Shown here: one piece after another, positions 35,281 through 47,217 of the stretch
Layout: each line of letters opens with the position of its first letter
Numbering within the stretch: position 1 is the first letter of the stretch
NCBI GenBank assembly: GCA_951799445.1
Contig: OX637288.1
Location: forward strand, 49,677,288-49,741,287
DNA: 64,000 nt
Source of the DNA: Pseudisothecium myosuroides
Lineage: Eukaryota; Streptophyta; Bryopsida; Hypnales; Lembophyllaceae
Reading direction: 5' to 3'
Position numbers and translations under genes: made by a program
The notes under the pieces: generated by a model
Databases searched by the model: none
What the model saw: the letters and a program-made list of their open reading frames with translations, nothing else
What the model was told of the DNA's origin: nothing

Positions 35281-35829
35281 TTTAGGGTGTGCAATTTGGA
35301 CACCCCTTCGTCCTTTCTGGGACAAATTCTTGGACATAGAATTCTAGCAAAGAAAATACATACTTTGACGTTTTAATTTGTAGAAAATAGGAAAATCAAT
35401 TTTCAACAAAACTAAAAATTGGCCATTTGGAAGGGCTTCTTGGTGATGAGATTTGAATAAAAAAATTAGGTGAAAACCATTTCTAATGTTTAGAATAGCA
35501 CGCACAAGGGAGGCCTGTTTGCACAAGCATAGAGGACATAAAATAATGTATTTTTAGATGCCCTTTGGTAGAAACATGTTTGACTACTATAGAAACATAC
35601 CACAAAAATTTAAGCTAAAAAACATTAATTTACACCGCTCAATGGTAATTAAAAACCCTAAATATCAAAGCGGGACAAATTGACAAAATTGACTTTTAAA
35701 TATAAAATGATTTTTTAAAATTTCTGAAAAATAAGGGACATAAATTTAACTAAGACATCTAGAAACAATTTTTTTGTTTTGGGCATTGGAGACATAATTC
35801 AAAAGCTATAACATCCCAAAATCAAAACG
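35281..35829. other. Intergenic, nothing recognised
   Basis: The first 45 bases repeat the right end of the preceding element (CAATTTGGACACCCCT). The remainder is AT-rich without a gene. Confidence 0.4.
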
Positions 35830-37270
35830 CAACCAAACTAGCAGGTATTTCTCGCAATCACCATGTCCAAGAGATATCATTGTAACAAACAACCAAAACA
35901 AAACAAAGAGCCTAACTTAAGATAATGACTAGTGTGCCTTGTGCCATTGCCATAGCCAAAACAAAAGTGGAAGGCCTTTTTAAAACAAAAAATAACTAAA
36001 AATAACTAAAAATTTCTTAACTTTTCCACCACAGGTCCAAATGCCACAAAACAAAGCCCATGCATTGCTCCTCGTCAAGGGCTTTTCAACGGTACCAAGA
36101 ATGTAACAAATTGACACATGGTTCAAAAGATTCATAATTTAGTAATTTTTAAGATCCAAAAATAATTCAAAAATCTGTAACTTTTCCACCACAGGTCTAA
36201 ACGCCACGAAACAAAGCCCGTGCATCCCGCCTTGCCGAGGGCTTTTTGACGGTACCAAGCACGCCACCAAGGGACGCATGGTCCAAGAGATCTCAACGTA
36301 ACAAACAAAACAAACAAATTGTCTTAAGGTATGGACTAGTGTGCGTCGGTGCCACAACCAAAACAAAGGTAAAAGATTTTCTTAAAAACCAAAAATAACT
36401 AAAAAACATATAACTTTTATATCCAGTCCAAATGCCACGAGACAAAGCCCATACACCCCTCCTCGTTTAAGGTTTTCCAATGGTACCAAGACCGTGACAA
36501 ATTGACACACGATTCAAAAGATACATAATTTAGCATAATTTAGTGGTTTTTAAGATCCCCAAATAACTTAAAAATACATAACTTTCCCACCCTAGGTATA
36601 AACGCTACAAAATAAAGCTTGTGCACCCCTAATGTGCCATGTGCCTTTGCCACATCCAAAATGAAAGTAAAAGTAATTTTCTAATTTTTTGACTCATAAA
36701 AAACTTTGAAATTCGATAACTTTCCCACCATGGGTTCAAATGCCATAAAACCAAGCCCCTGCACCCCTCCTCACCGAGGGCTTTTCAATGGTACCAAGCA
36801 TGCCATCAGAGGACGCACGGTCTGGGAGATCTCAACGTAACAAACAAAACAAACAAATAGCCAAACTTAAGGTATTGACTAGTATGCCTTGTGCCGTTGC
36901 CAGAGCCAAATCAAAAGTAAAAGTTATTTTTAATTTATAAAAACTTTGGATTTCAATATCTTACATCCTATATGGTCAAATGCCACAAAACCAAGCCCGT
37001 GCACCACTTCTGGCAAAGAGCTTTCCAATAGTACCAAGAACGGGACCAATTGACGCATCGTTCAAAAGATACATAATTTAGCATAATTTAGCATAATTCA
37101 AGATTCAAAAATAACTCAGAAATCCATAACTTTCACATAGCTAATCCAAACGCCACGAAACAAAGCCTGTGCACCCCTCCTCGCCGAGGGCTTTCCGACG
37201 GTACCAAGCACGCCACTAGGGGACGCATGGTCTGGGAGATCTCAACATAACAAACAAAACAAACTTAAGG
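35830..37270 (+). repeat. Satellite-like array, compound units of about 410-540 bp
   Basis: At least four compound units repeat an ordered set of blocks: GAGATCTCAACGTAACAAAC (near 35873 diverged, 36289, 36826, 37235), TTAAGGTATTGACTAGTGTG, a TAACTTTTCCACCACAGGTC-like block, ACAAAGCCCGTGCA, CCGAGGGCTTT and GGTACCAAG (six copies). Within a unit the CCACAGGT...GGTACCAAG half occurs twice, so the structure is higher-order. A single inverted unit lies at 7.94-8.2 kb. Minus-strand open frames across the array are by-products. Confidence 0.75.
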
Positions 37271-38260
37271 TATGGAAAGGTATGGACGGATAGTCGACCA
37301 TAGATGGACAGAGCCAACAAGAGGTGACTTTCCCCCAGTACGTTCCCGAAGGTCACGGTCGGATTGAGCGCCCTTTTCTCATCCATCCCCAAAATCATCC
37401 ACGAGAACCAAGTACGTTCGGTGACTGCGTGTTCATTTCACACATCCAAGGTTCATCCATATAGTATTTCAATCGGTCTCCGCCAAGGTCTTTTTCGTTG
37501 CTGCTTGTTGAAGAGGGCGGTGCTTGCGGACTCCACGGCCAGACAGCCAGTCACTCGTTGCCTTGCAATTGCTCGGGAATTGCGCGTGTCGTTTCGTGGG
37601 CACACGAGCGCTGGGGATGTTGTTAGTGTGAAGTGTTGTGATTCATCTTGTAAGTTAGAGCACATCGGTTTAGAAACGAGCGTGAGGAGTCGAAGGGGCA
37701 CTCTGTGCGTACAGTATAAGGTTGGGGAGGAGTTGGTGGAGCGCTAGTAGGGTTCGCTCCTGATCCGAGGCAGATTTCAGCGCTCTGTCTTGAACTTTCG
37801 AAACTTGGCTAAATTCAAGACTTATGTTCGAAGGCTCTGCCGACATTGCTTGTCGTTCACAGTGACGGAGCCGGAGCTGTTACCTAGCAAAGCCTCTGTG
37901 TGGCTCTATTCTTTTCAGTCTTGATAATAATGATATTTTTCGGCTGCAAGATTAATCGCGAGTTGCGGGGCTTAGTTTCCTCTTTAGATTGAATATTTCT
38001 CTCACGTTTCAAGGGGAGAGATCGATTCGCGTGGTGGTTGGGTTAGCAGGGAGGTGCGACTTTGGCTATTAGGGTTTGGTGGACATTAAAGCATCTTTTT
38101 TTGAAATTTTTGCTCAGCGGAAGATTTCCTGGAGTACTTTTCTGCGGGGTTGGTATATATTGGAGCGTGGTCGTCACCATCCAGTAATTAGGGTTTGGTA
38201 TTGTGGCGTGTGACTTCCCTTGAATATAGCGTGATTTTCATTCATCTCTAGCTTTCAAAG
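37271..38260 (+). promoter_or_regulatory. Promoter and 5' leader region of ESS2
   Basis: The composition rises sharply at 37.3 kb. Two boxes, ATTAGGGTTTGGTGGA (38068) and ATTAGGGTTTGGTATTGTG (38187), are 119 bases apart, matching the pair in the CBL leader (125 bases apart), with a similar run of T and TGAAATT-TTT just after the first box. No coding segment was recognised in this stretch. Confidence 0.5.
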
Positions 38261-40166
38261 ATGTTGGCATCGCCAGGCCAATCTCCGCGCCATATTGTAC
38301 CCCCTTCACCTTCTCCAAGCGCAGGCAGCCGAGGCTATGGTTTGGCGTCTGCCCCTGCTTCCACGTCTGATCGTGTATCAGGGCTGGCGTCCTTTCCGAG
38401 GAAACGGAAGAATTCACAAGTTCCGCTGGACGAAGACACATATGTCGCGGCTATCGAGAAGATTATCGAGCGAGATTTTTTCCCCGACATTCCGAAGCTT
38501 CGGAACCGATTAGAGTGGTTGGAGGCTGTTCGAAGCGGCGATCCGGTAATCATTCGTGATGCGCAAATGAATATCATTCGTAGGAGGCGGGAGAAGGCGA
38601 GGGAGGACGGGGAAAGAGACGGCACTCCTACCACCAACTTACCGGATACCCCAGCCTCGATGATTTCGGGCCTGGCGAGTCCCGCAGTTTCGCTACGGTC
38701 AGCAGCTTCACCCAGCTTGTCAGGCCTATTTCCGCCTACTACTGTCGCTGCTGCACGCGAAAATGAGATTGGACCTGCCGTGGACACAAATTTGAAGCTC
38801 GATGAGTTCTTGAGAAAATACACCAGCGAGGATAACGCTAGTTTTTCCAAGATTTTAGAGAAGGTGAACAAGCAGCGGAAGCAGAAATTTGAGTTTCTTG
38901 GCGAGAAAGGACTTGTGGATCCTAATTTACGAATTGAACATGCAAGTAAGTGCCTGTTTATCGATTCCCGCGCGTATGACGTGCCGCTTGTTCTCTAAAT
39001 GTCAATAATTAACCGTGGATGATTTGCAACTTGAAGGAATAGTTTGGCATCTGCAAAGACTGGTCTAGTGTAGTCATTTGGGGTTGGATTCAGTAGGACT
39101 GAATGTAATTAGGGGTTTGCAAGGGCCATCGGGTCTTACTCTACTACCCTTGGGTATAACGATGTCGTTTTTTTATCCTAGAAACTGTTTTGGCTGCCAA
39201 TCGAGTTTTGCTCGTCTATGTCTTGGGCAGATTGTTACTCACTCTGGTGTTGGCGTCGTTTGTGCAGATGACCGTGTCACTGATGGATTTGGGACTTCCA
39301 ATCAGCCATTTGCGACTCTGGAAACCTGGAAGTACAGGGCTAAGAATCTCCTCATGTATGATTCTGCAGAAAGAGAAGACGCTCCGTTGACGCAGGGAGA
39401 GAAGGAGGAGCTCGTTGAAGGTCCTCCCAAGGCTATTGCAATGCGGAACACTCGTTTCCATGGCAAGATGTTTGACTCCAAAGTGAGAGAGGAAGACACG
39501 GTGGCAATTTTGTACACTCCAGTTGCAGGTGGAACCCCGCAGGCTTGGCCGTTCGCTCAACGGGATGCCGAAAGAGCACGCAAAAGGTACGACCTGGAAG
39601 ATCTGAGGAGGACCCCACAAGCGCTGGACAGTCAGCAAGCGAAAGGAGTCGGACACCCCGGTGCCGGATACAGTTACGTGGCTACTCCGTCACCCGCTCC
39701 AGGAGTGGATGAATCGCCATTTATGACCTGGGGAGAGATCGAAGGGACACCTTTGAGGTTAGAAACCGAAGATACTCCAGTTGGTATCGGTGGGAACGGA
39801 GAAGGACCTCATTTTAAGATTCCTGTTGCTCCTACGAGGGATGCGAGAGCCCATGCTCTTTCTAGAGATGCTGCTCGGAGCTTAAGAGAGAAAGCCAAGT
39901 TCTATGCTCCCAGATTCTCTCCATCGCCTGCAAGGGGTGCCGGAGGGGTAAGCCCCATCCCCGGTTTGTCTGCTGCAGCTCAGAAGTTTGTAAACAAGGC
40001 TATGGCAAAGTCGTCGTCCTCCGTGGACGCCAGGCTGAGGGCTAGCTATGGGGCTTCTCCAGGTACTCCCCGGCTGAATCGGCATGCTTTACGCTCGAGA
40101 AGCGTCCTTGGTCGAGAGGACAGTCTTCCTCTGCGATCGCCCTCGGTACAACCCTCCATGCCTTGA
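38261..40166 (+). CDS. ESS2/DGCR14 splicing-factor homologue
   Basis: Two exons, 38261-38945 and 39268-40166, join through a GTAAGTG donor and a TTTGTGCAG acceptor. One base at the end of exon 1 plus two at the start of exon 2 form the split codon AAT. The product is 527 residues, near the plant ESS2 length. Recognisable parts are the N-terminal LDEDTYVAAIEKIIERDFFP with KLRNRLEWLEAV (about 56-90), a basic RRRREKA stretch, the acidic linker before exon 2, TLETWKYRAKNLLMY, and MTWGEIEGTPLRLE, in the family order. ESS2 proteins are nuclear and associate with the catalytic spliceosome (C complex) in animals; the plant role is inferred from that. Many Ser/Pro residues near the ends suggest disordered tails. 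An upstream methionine was not found in frame. Confidence 0.93.
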
Positions 40167-41820
40167 ACAATTTTGGATTGCTGTGAACTCCAAAGTTTTG
40201 AGTTCAAAGTGCTCATGGTATGGGGTGGAGTCCATTGTATCATATAGTATTGGTTTCAGTCTGCTGTTACTACCCAGAGTGGCCTTGGTGACTTGTGCCT
40301 TCTCGTGACTTGTAGTGGTACATTTCTGCTTGGTACTGTTTTATCATCACCACGGCACTCTGTCCAAAGCAATTAGTCGGAAATTGCAAGAGCAAGAGCA
40401 AACCACTAAGTTAGTACGACATTAAGGAATTTTTAGGGCTTCCAATGTGGAGTGTGTATGTGCGTTCTCCTCGCACTACTATTTTCAGTATATTCTTGCG
40501 AAGGCATACTTGTATTCTTGTCGTTTGTAAGGTCCACCTTCTGTCTTGTGATACGGTCAATCAACCTAAAGGACGGAGACTATGAGCGTGTATCCAAACT
40601 TCAAAGTCCCTCTGTATCCTCCATGTCGTCTCTGGTGTATCCCTCTTGGTTTTATTTTTCAGAGATAAATCACATGTTTAATATTTGTCATCAAGTTATC
40701 AAATTTTTTTATGAAAATTTGAAATTACCATGAATTTTTGAAGAAAAGATGAAGAAAATTCATAACAAGTTACATCACAGTTGAAGACTTCTAAAGTCTA
40801 GCTAAGCTTACGGTGGGAACACCCACAACCGTGAATATAGGCAATTCAGCATAGTTGGAGGCACCTTTTCCTAAGAATAGTATTTTTGTAGTATTAGCAA
40901 GTGAAAATCATGAATATTAAAAAAAAAAAAGATTTTTTCAAGTGTGGTATGTAATTTCTATGATTTTTCAAAGTGACGGCTCCCTAAGCCACTGAAACTC
41001 ACATAGGTGGATTCTAAATCAAAATCTGCAAAAATCAATAGTCAACAAATAAAAGATATGTATGTGTCCTTCAAATGCGTCAACAAATTAGAGTTAAACA
41101 TTTGAAAGACACATTAACAAAAATCTAGGGACACATTTACTAGAAGTCTAAGGTACAAAAATGGAAACACACATTAAAAAAAATTTAGAGACACATTTAC
41201 TGGTAGTCTAAGGTACAAAAATGGAAACAGGGACACTTTTGGATACTTCTACCTTACAACATTTCAGTATGTTTTTTGGTTTGTTAAAGTGTACACGTGC
41301 ACGAGAATCACTATTTCAGAGTTTCATGCAAGAAATAAGAAACCTAAGGAAGTCGAACCATTTTCAATCAACCATCCATTTTTGTAAGTTAGACTGCTTT
41401 GTTTCCAATCTGTTGTGGTTTAGATGACAGCTCATGCAAATATTTATAAACAGAGAAAGCAAAAATATCAAGGAAGCATATACTGAAAGTAAAGAATGAT
41501 CACAAGATGTACATTGGAGGCTACAATTATCACATGCATTGAAGCATTATTAATTTTGTAACTAGCATATAGGATGACCTATATAACAAGAACAAGTTGA
41601 ATGGAATCTTCACAAAAAAAATTCATGGTAATTTTGTTTTTTTAGGAAAAAAATGTACAAAAATATGAAATCGTTCTAAAATCTAATTCTCAACGGGGAA
41701 ATTTTTCCCCTCACCATACCCATACACCAGACATGTTGGAATTGAGTGATCAGAAATGGGTCGTCTCCCTTACAATTGTAAGAGCCCATTCTAGAATTAT
41801 TGACATGACAAATACAATCA
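40167..41820. other. Downstream flank of ESS2 and AT-rich intergenic DNA
   Basis: The first 450 bases should contain the ESS2 3' untranslated region; no exact AATAAA was noted there. A two-copy 60-bp tandem repeat occupies about 41109-41230 (ACACATTTACT, AGTCTAAGGTACAAAAATGG). No gene recognised. Confidence 0.45.
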
Positions 41821-41824
41821 TATA

Positions 41825-41905
41825 CTCCCTCTGTCTCAAAATAAGACCGGTGTTTCCTTCGTATTTTACAAAGGAAAGACCGATTTTATTTTGGGACAGA
41901 GGGAG
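41825..41905. mobile_element. Stowaway-like hairpin MITE, 81 bp, older copy
   Basis: Flanked by TA (41823-41824 and 41906-41907). The ends CTCCCTCTGTCTCAAAATAA and CTCCCTCTGTCCCAAAATAA (read inward from the right) are inverted. The two arms differ at several positions, unlike the sister copy at 42983. It lies about 410 bases beyond the stop codon of the sugar transporter. Confidence 0.85.
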
Positions 41906-42313
41906 TATACTGAATACAAAGTTCACCAGGCATAAAATCATCAAATGAATCACCAGAAAGTCTGCATCTTTTATTCCTCAAAGTAAGATTATGTTTGCGG
42001 TTGAGTGCACCCATGGGGGCAAAGTACGTTACTGCTGGTTCAACTGACCAATCTTACTGGAAAGAATGGGAATATTTCGAAAATACTTGGGCCTACAAGG
42101 GCATATGACAGTAGGTAGGGTGCAGAAAATAACGCCACAGCCAGCGTGTAAAATCCGCCGCATTCTCCATTGGAACAAGCTAATTAAGGTGCAAGACTGC
42201 AGTAGATCATCGAGTGATTCTACCTCGATCTCACATGACATGTACTATTGATGCCTGGAAGGTGAACAAAATTTCAAGCCCGCAACAGGTGATGGGACCT
42301 ATGTATATACAAG

Positions 42314-45300
42314 CTACTCAATCTCATCGAATGTAGGAGGAAGGAGCATACACTCGATCTCTTCCAACGTCCGCCCTTTGGTCTCCACGACATTCTGTTT
42401 CACGAATAGAGTGGCACTGAAGCACACCACTGTGAAGATCAAATAGAGGATACTCGTACCAAGAGTCTTGAGCAATTGTAAGAACGTCAAACCCACCAAG
42501 AAATTAGCAACCTGCACAAAGTAACAACATGCAGAACACCACACAAATCAAAACCAAGAAATGGCCCCTAATTTTCCCCACGCTTTAGAGTCTCCAACTT
42601 AATGACCTGAGACGGTCCAGGAATAATTAATAAACCTCTCATAGAACTTGGTTATAGAACGGGCAACAGAATTCATTACTTACACCCAAACCAGTCTTAT
42701 TACCATGACACATCCCAGCAACTTCTATATAAATCAAACTAATATTTCCTTAAGGTATCATCGATTTTAATGGCAGAATACGTCTCATACGCCCGGAAGA
42801 TTATTAAAAAATTAACACTTACCCAATGAACACACATTGCAACAGCCATGCCCTTTGCACGAATCCGATCAGGAAAAATCTCTGGCAGTAGCAAGGCGGG
42901 AACAGGTCCTGCCCCTAGGGCAAACATAAAGACATACCTGCGTCACATTAAAGAAAACAAATCTCAGAATCTAAAAATGTTACTCCCTCTGTCTCAAAAT
43001 AATACCGGTGTTTCCTTTGTAAAGTACAAAGGAAACACCGGTATTATTTTGAGACAGAGGGAGTATAACAGTGCCTCGCACCAATATCAACAATTCCATT
43101 TCACTACGCGCAGTAATGTGACGATTCAAGACTGAAGATAAAAAGTCTATACCTAAGCCTTCCTTTCGTTTTCCCTGAGAACTTGAGACTGAGTTAAAAA
43201 ATCTAAGAAAAGTATTCATCAAATCAAAACTGTCGGTTACTTGCAACAGGCTAACGACATCGGGGCGATGCAAAAGTACTTACAATAAGGTTCCAAGCAG
43301 GGCAACAGACGCGTTAAGTGAAGCAAACATAGGTACCGCGGCAACAAGAGCTTGCAGCCCCATTGCCACACCCTGCATCCAAGAGTCAGATCTGAGTTAA
43401 TAAAAATCCAACTTCAAAAATGAAATTTGACAATTACCTGCAGGCTTTACATATCTAAACCCACTACATGGGGTCACAATGACAGAAACGTCCCGAAGCC
43501 TATAAAAATAGCGGTCGGAACTGAAAGTTTCAGCAAAAAAAAATAAAGCAATACTCAGATAGATAGGAAATCAACCACCTTGCAATTACAAACAACTGTA
43601 CACAAATTAAAGCTTTCATAATTCTCAGCACACTGAGAGCTTTGAACCTTACCATGCCTGAGAAGCTCATAATCAGAAGACTACGTCGACCAAGTGAATC
43701 CATAAGCGACGCAGCTACAAATGAAGCTGTCATATTGGATCACCAAATGTAAGTTGTAGATATTAATCATACATGAAACATCATGTTCCATTTCCAACGC
43801 TATAAGAGTATAACGCTCCATAACATGAAAATGCAACTGGTTGGCAAACTTACCGAGCAGGTTAACAACTCCAACCAGAACACTGGCAGCCACATCTGAA
43901 GTCATCCCTGCCTCCCGGAAGACCGTTGATGAAAAATAGAAGATCGCATTGATCCCTGCAAACTGTTGGAAAGCAAATAAAGCAGCACCAATTGTCACCA
44001 CTGCCTCACAAATGCCACCCAGCCCATAATAAGGATCAGAATTGTCACTAGAATATCCCACAATCATCACTTTCGGGAAGATTCTATAAAAACACTACCC
44101 ATGCTGATGCTGTTGCTGTTGCATTAACAAATGGATAAAAATGCGAAGCTAGTCAAAACCCAGTCGCCACTTTTCGGTGATTACCTCTAATGTATCTGGG
44201 ATCAATTAAGGCACGCCATGATGTTGTGCCATGGTCCTGAGTTTGCTCATTCCGAACTAGGTCAGCCATAGCTTGTTTCACGTGTGAAGAACCCCAGAGT
44301 CTCCCAAACTCGACTTCTGCCTCAGCTTGTCTCCCTTGCTGCCAAAACCCAATAGCCCAATGCCGTGGAGGTGAGGCTCTTCAGCACTTTAGAAACGAGT
44401 TCCTTTTTCCAATGGCTGAAAGATTTTCAGTAAACTTATCTAAATATCGTGGCAATGCACTTCGTTTGGTCAAAGTTTTGATTTTGCAAAAGCTCATCCT
44501 AAAGGCTGTGACATTTCCACATTTTCTATTCTATATTTAATAAATGACAAATAAGGGTCACTGCTAATAAATTTGAACAATCCTACAGCAGCCAAGCACA
44601 AGTGCATCTAATATTCGACAATTCTGTAAATTCTGTGCAAGAACGATACACAATCGTAAAGGAGTGAAACCCTCCTGTGACAATCGGAATAGTCAGTCAG
44701 TCGCTGAACAGCATAAGTTTCGCACCTTAAAAAGCCAACGTGGACTTTCTGCGCACAGTTCCATTCCAAAGGCAAGCATTGCAGCAGGTATTACTGCAAT
44801 CCAAAAACACGTCCTCCACCTGGATCGTATATACGGTCTGAGAAAAACCATTCGATACGCTAATCAAAAGAAATAGCTTAATTACCCTAACCCAGACTGG
44901 CCATGCACCCTGCACAAACCCAAAAGAGTAGACTCAACTGAAGCAAAATCAACAACACTGGTAGTCAGTCACACGTCTCCACGTATATAAACACGAGCCG
45001 AAAATTAGACTTGGAGCCGAAGCTTACCACCCAAAAACCGATTGTGCAGGAAGCCCAGCAAGTAACGATACGAGAATGCCAATGCATGTGGCAATCTGAA
45101 CAAAACTACCGTACGTGCCACGTACGGATGGAGGTGATATCTGCAACGGACAGACGCATTTCAGAATAAGCAGACATCAAGGCGGTTTGGTTATGTACCA
45201 ATATCAAATAGATAAAGACCGGGTATTACCTCTGACACATACATTGCAGTTACTGGGCCAGACAACCCCAACCCCAGCCCCACAATGAAGCGTCCCAAAA

Positions 45301-46422
45301 TCATAGCTCCTACATGTGTGGCGATCGCGCTGCAAGAAAATAAAAAACGAAGTCCAGTCATGCTCAGAAACACTCATTTCTCAGTTTCACAGTATCAACA
45401 AAATATTTGGAAACAGATGCAAGAGCTCCCCAAATTTCAAGTCAAGCATGGTCACACCTGATTATGGCGCCAAAAATCATGGGTATACAGCTGATCTGAA
45501 AGGTACGCCGTCTCCCTACAGCATCAGCAATTGAACCACTAACTGCACAGCCCACAAACGCACTTGCCAAACTCACACTTACCACAAATCCTGCAAAATT
45601 CACAACCAAGACAAGCTAGTGAGAATAAGGTCTTGCAAAAATCTCTTGTCATAACATCCACAGTAGGATACAGGCATCGCAAACGGCAGAATACATCTCA
45701 TCAAAGCTGAAGAATGAGCCCTCTGCCATGCAGGCAACATGAACCAACGTCAGAGATAAACCTTCTAAGATTGTGTGCCCTGAAAATAGTAAGTCTTTTC
45801 CTATGTGCTGAAGAGGTACATTCACCACTCTGCACACAATAAATACAGCATTGTCACTCACTTCATCACTTCCAATTAAGATGTGATTGCACATGAAAGA
45901 ATGAGGGCAAATTCTCCAAATGCAACTGCAGACGCCACAATAGACAATAGACCAACAATTCAGTTAGTTGCTACCCCATCCCTTCATTACGGAAAAAAAA
46001 AGTTTTCCAGGGGCCCTGCGAAAGGACACGCTTACCCCATGTGGTATCCAAATAGAACTGAAGCCAGAGTCGCAGTAACCACATGCGGGAGGGAGAGTCG
46101 CCATCCTGGTTCAGCTGATCCAGGCAATAATGGCGTTTCCAAGTAAGCTGCTGCGTGCAACGATGTGGTGGTCAGTCTTGCCATTAGTGGCCACCGTGGT
46201 GGTCTCGTGCAATCCAATCAAGCACCGACCTACATCAAGTGAAGCCAATTTCCATATGAGCACAACAGACGCCGCACCTGTTCCTGAATCGCTATTCATG
46301 CGTTCAACGAGAATATCGTTAAGCGCGCGATCCCGCGAAGGCAGTCGTTTGTAGGCGTAAGCCGAGCCCACGTTCGTCGCTGTCGTCGAGCTGACCGAAT
46401 CACTCAACATCTTCCTCAACAT
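42314..46422 (-). CDS. Plastidic glucose/hexose transporter (pGlcT2/SGB1-like, MFS sugar porter)
   Basis: Thirteen exons with GT-AG borders and matching phases: 46422-46278, 46150-46036, 45829-45762, 45590-45458, 45329-45230, 45140-45028, 44819-44726, 44338-44185, 44000-43854, 43726-43653, 43372-43284, 42937-42823, 42511-42314. They encode 514 residues. Motifs in order: SVLFGYHMGVVN in TM1, GRRRTFQ, GRFIVGLGLGLSGP, VRGTYGSFVQIATCIGIL, ESPRWLFKQG, FQQFAGINAIFYFSSTVF, GRRSLLIMSF, ALGAGPVPALLLPEIF, RIRAK, NFLVGLTFLQLL and VETKGRTLEEIE. These are the sugar-porter signatures, closest to the Arabidopsis At1g67300/At1g79820 group rather than pGlcT itself. The N-terminus is a Ser/Thr/Arg-rich tail, plausibly a transit peptide. 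It should move hexose across the plastid or a related endomembrane. Exon 1 and its 127-bp intron are the least certain part. TTTATT near 41970 gives a minus-strand AATAAA. Confidence 0.92.
42983..43063. mobile_element. Stowaway-like MITE, perfect 39+3+39 hairpin, inside a transporter intron
   Basis: Flanked by TA (42981-42982 and 43064-43065). The 39-base arm starting CTCCCTCTGTCTCAAAATAA and its exact reverse complement are separated only by AAG. The element lies between exons 11 and 12 of the sugar transporter, so it is transcribed with the pre-mRNA and would fold into a perfect hairpin. Confidence 0.92.
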
Positions 46423-47050
46423 GACCAGACCCCGAACCCGCCGCCTCAGCGGCCCCCACTACCTTACTGTACTACTACTTCTCTCTCTCTTGCCAATTCT
46501 TTCCCTTGCTTCTCAGCAGCAGCAGCAGCTCGCGATTGCCACGATTCGCAGCCAAACCCTCGTCCTGCTCCTTGCAACTGTCCGTCCCCAGCAGTCCAGC
46601 AGCTCGATTCAATCGCAGGCCGTCCACCCAACAGAGCTCCACCCCCGATCTGCTCATTCCAAGGATGGAGAAGCCCGAGGGACCTCGGGGGCAATCAGTG
46701 ACTGCTCCAAGAAACGCCAACGCCAACGCCAACGCCACCGAGTGAGACGAGACGGACACCTTCGCTCGCTCCGTGGCTCCCTCTCACCTCCCGTTTCTGC
46801 GAATCCAGAATATCAAAGAAAAGGAAAACTCACTTAAGTTCCTGTACAGTAACTTACTGCGACGGAGGACGCATCCGGCGAATCCTGTGGCCACACGCCC
46901 CAACTGGACAGCACTCCCTCTGACCGAACGACTCACAGTCCCGCAGGAAAAATGGGACAAAAGGGACCGACACCTGCCTGGCTGCGGCACCGCCTCACTC
47001 ACTTACCGGACCAGCACCCAAATTACATACTCTACTCCGTAATAATAAGT
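46423..47050 (-). promoter_or_regulatory. Upstream region of the sugar transporter
   Basis: A GC-richer region with a CAG run (46517-46529), a CCAACG-type microsatellite (46714-46738) and CT-rich tracts. No TATA box stands out. Open frames on both strands here are not recognisable proteins. Confidence 0.35.
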
Positions 47051-47217
47051 TTCTAGTGTTCCAAAATGGACGGACCCAACCGACTAAATCAAGACGGTAC
47101 ACTGGTACAGCATAATATAACCTCCCTAAAGTATTAGGGCCGCTACAGTACTGTACTTGGGCTGACTATATTAACCCCTCTGGGATGTGGAGACCCTACC
47201 TGGGCCTCGGTTTCCAA

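Noticed and set aside
35830..37270. CRISPR-like or protein-coding reading of the repeat array
   Set aside because: Units are hundreds of bases, not short repeats with unique spacers, and the host is a plant; the minus-strand frames are repeat by-products.
46032..46217. Transporter exon 2 read as starting at 46217
   Set aside because: That start is TTG preceded by an in-frame TGA. Splicing from the ATG exon 46422-46278 to 46150 keeps phase with a good acceptor and gives a sensible N-terminus.
46421..46837. Plus-strand 138-codon frame upstream of the transporter
   Set aside because: Gln, Ser and Arg-rich low complexity caused by CAG and CCAACG microsatellites in a promoter region.
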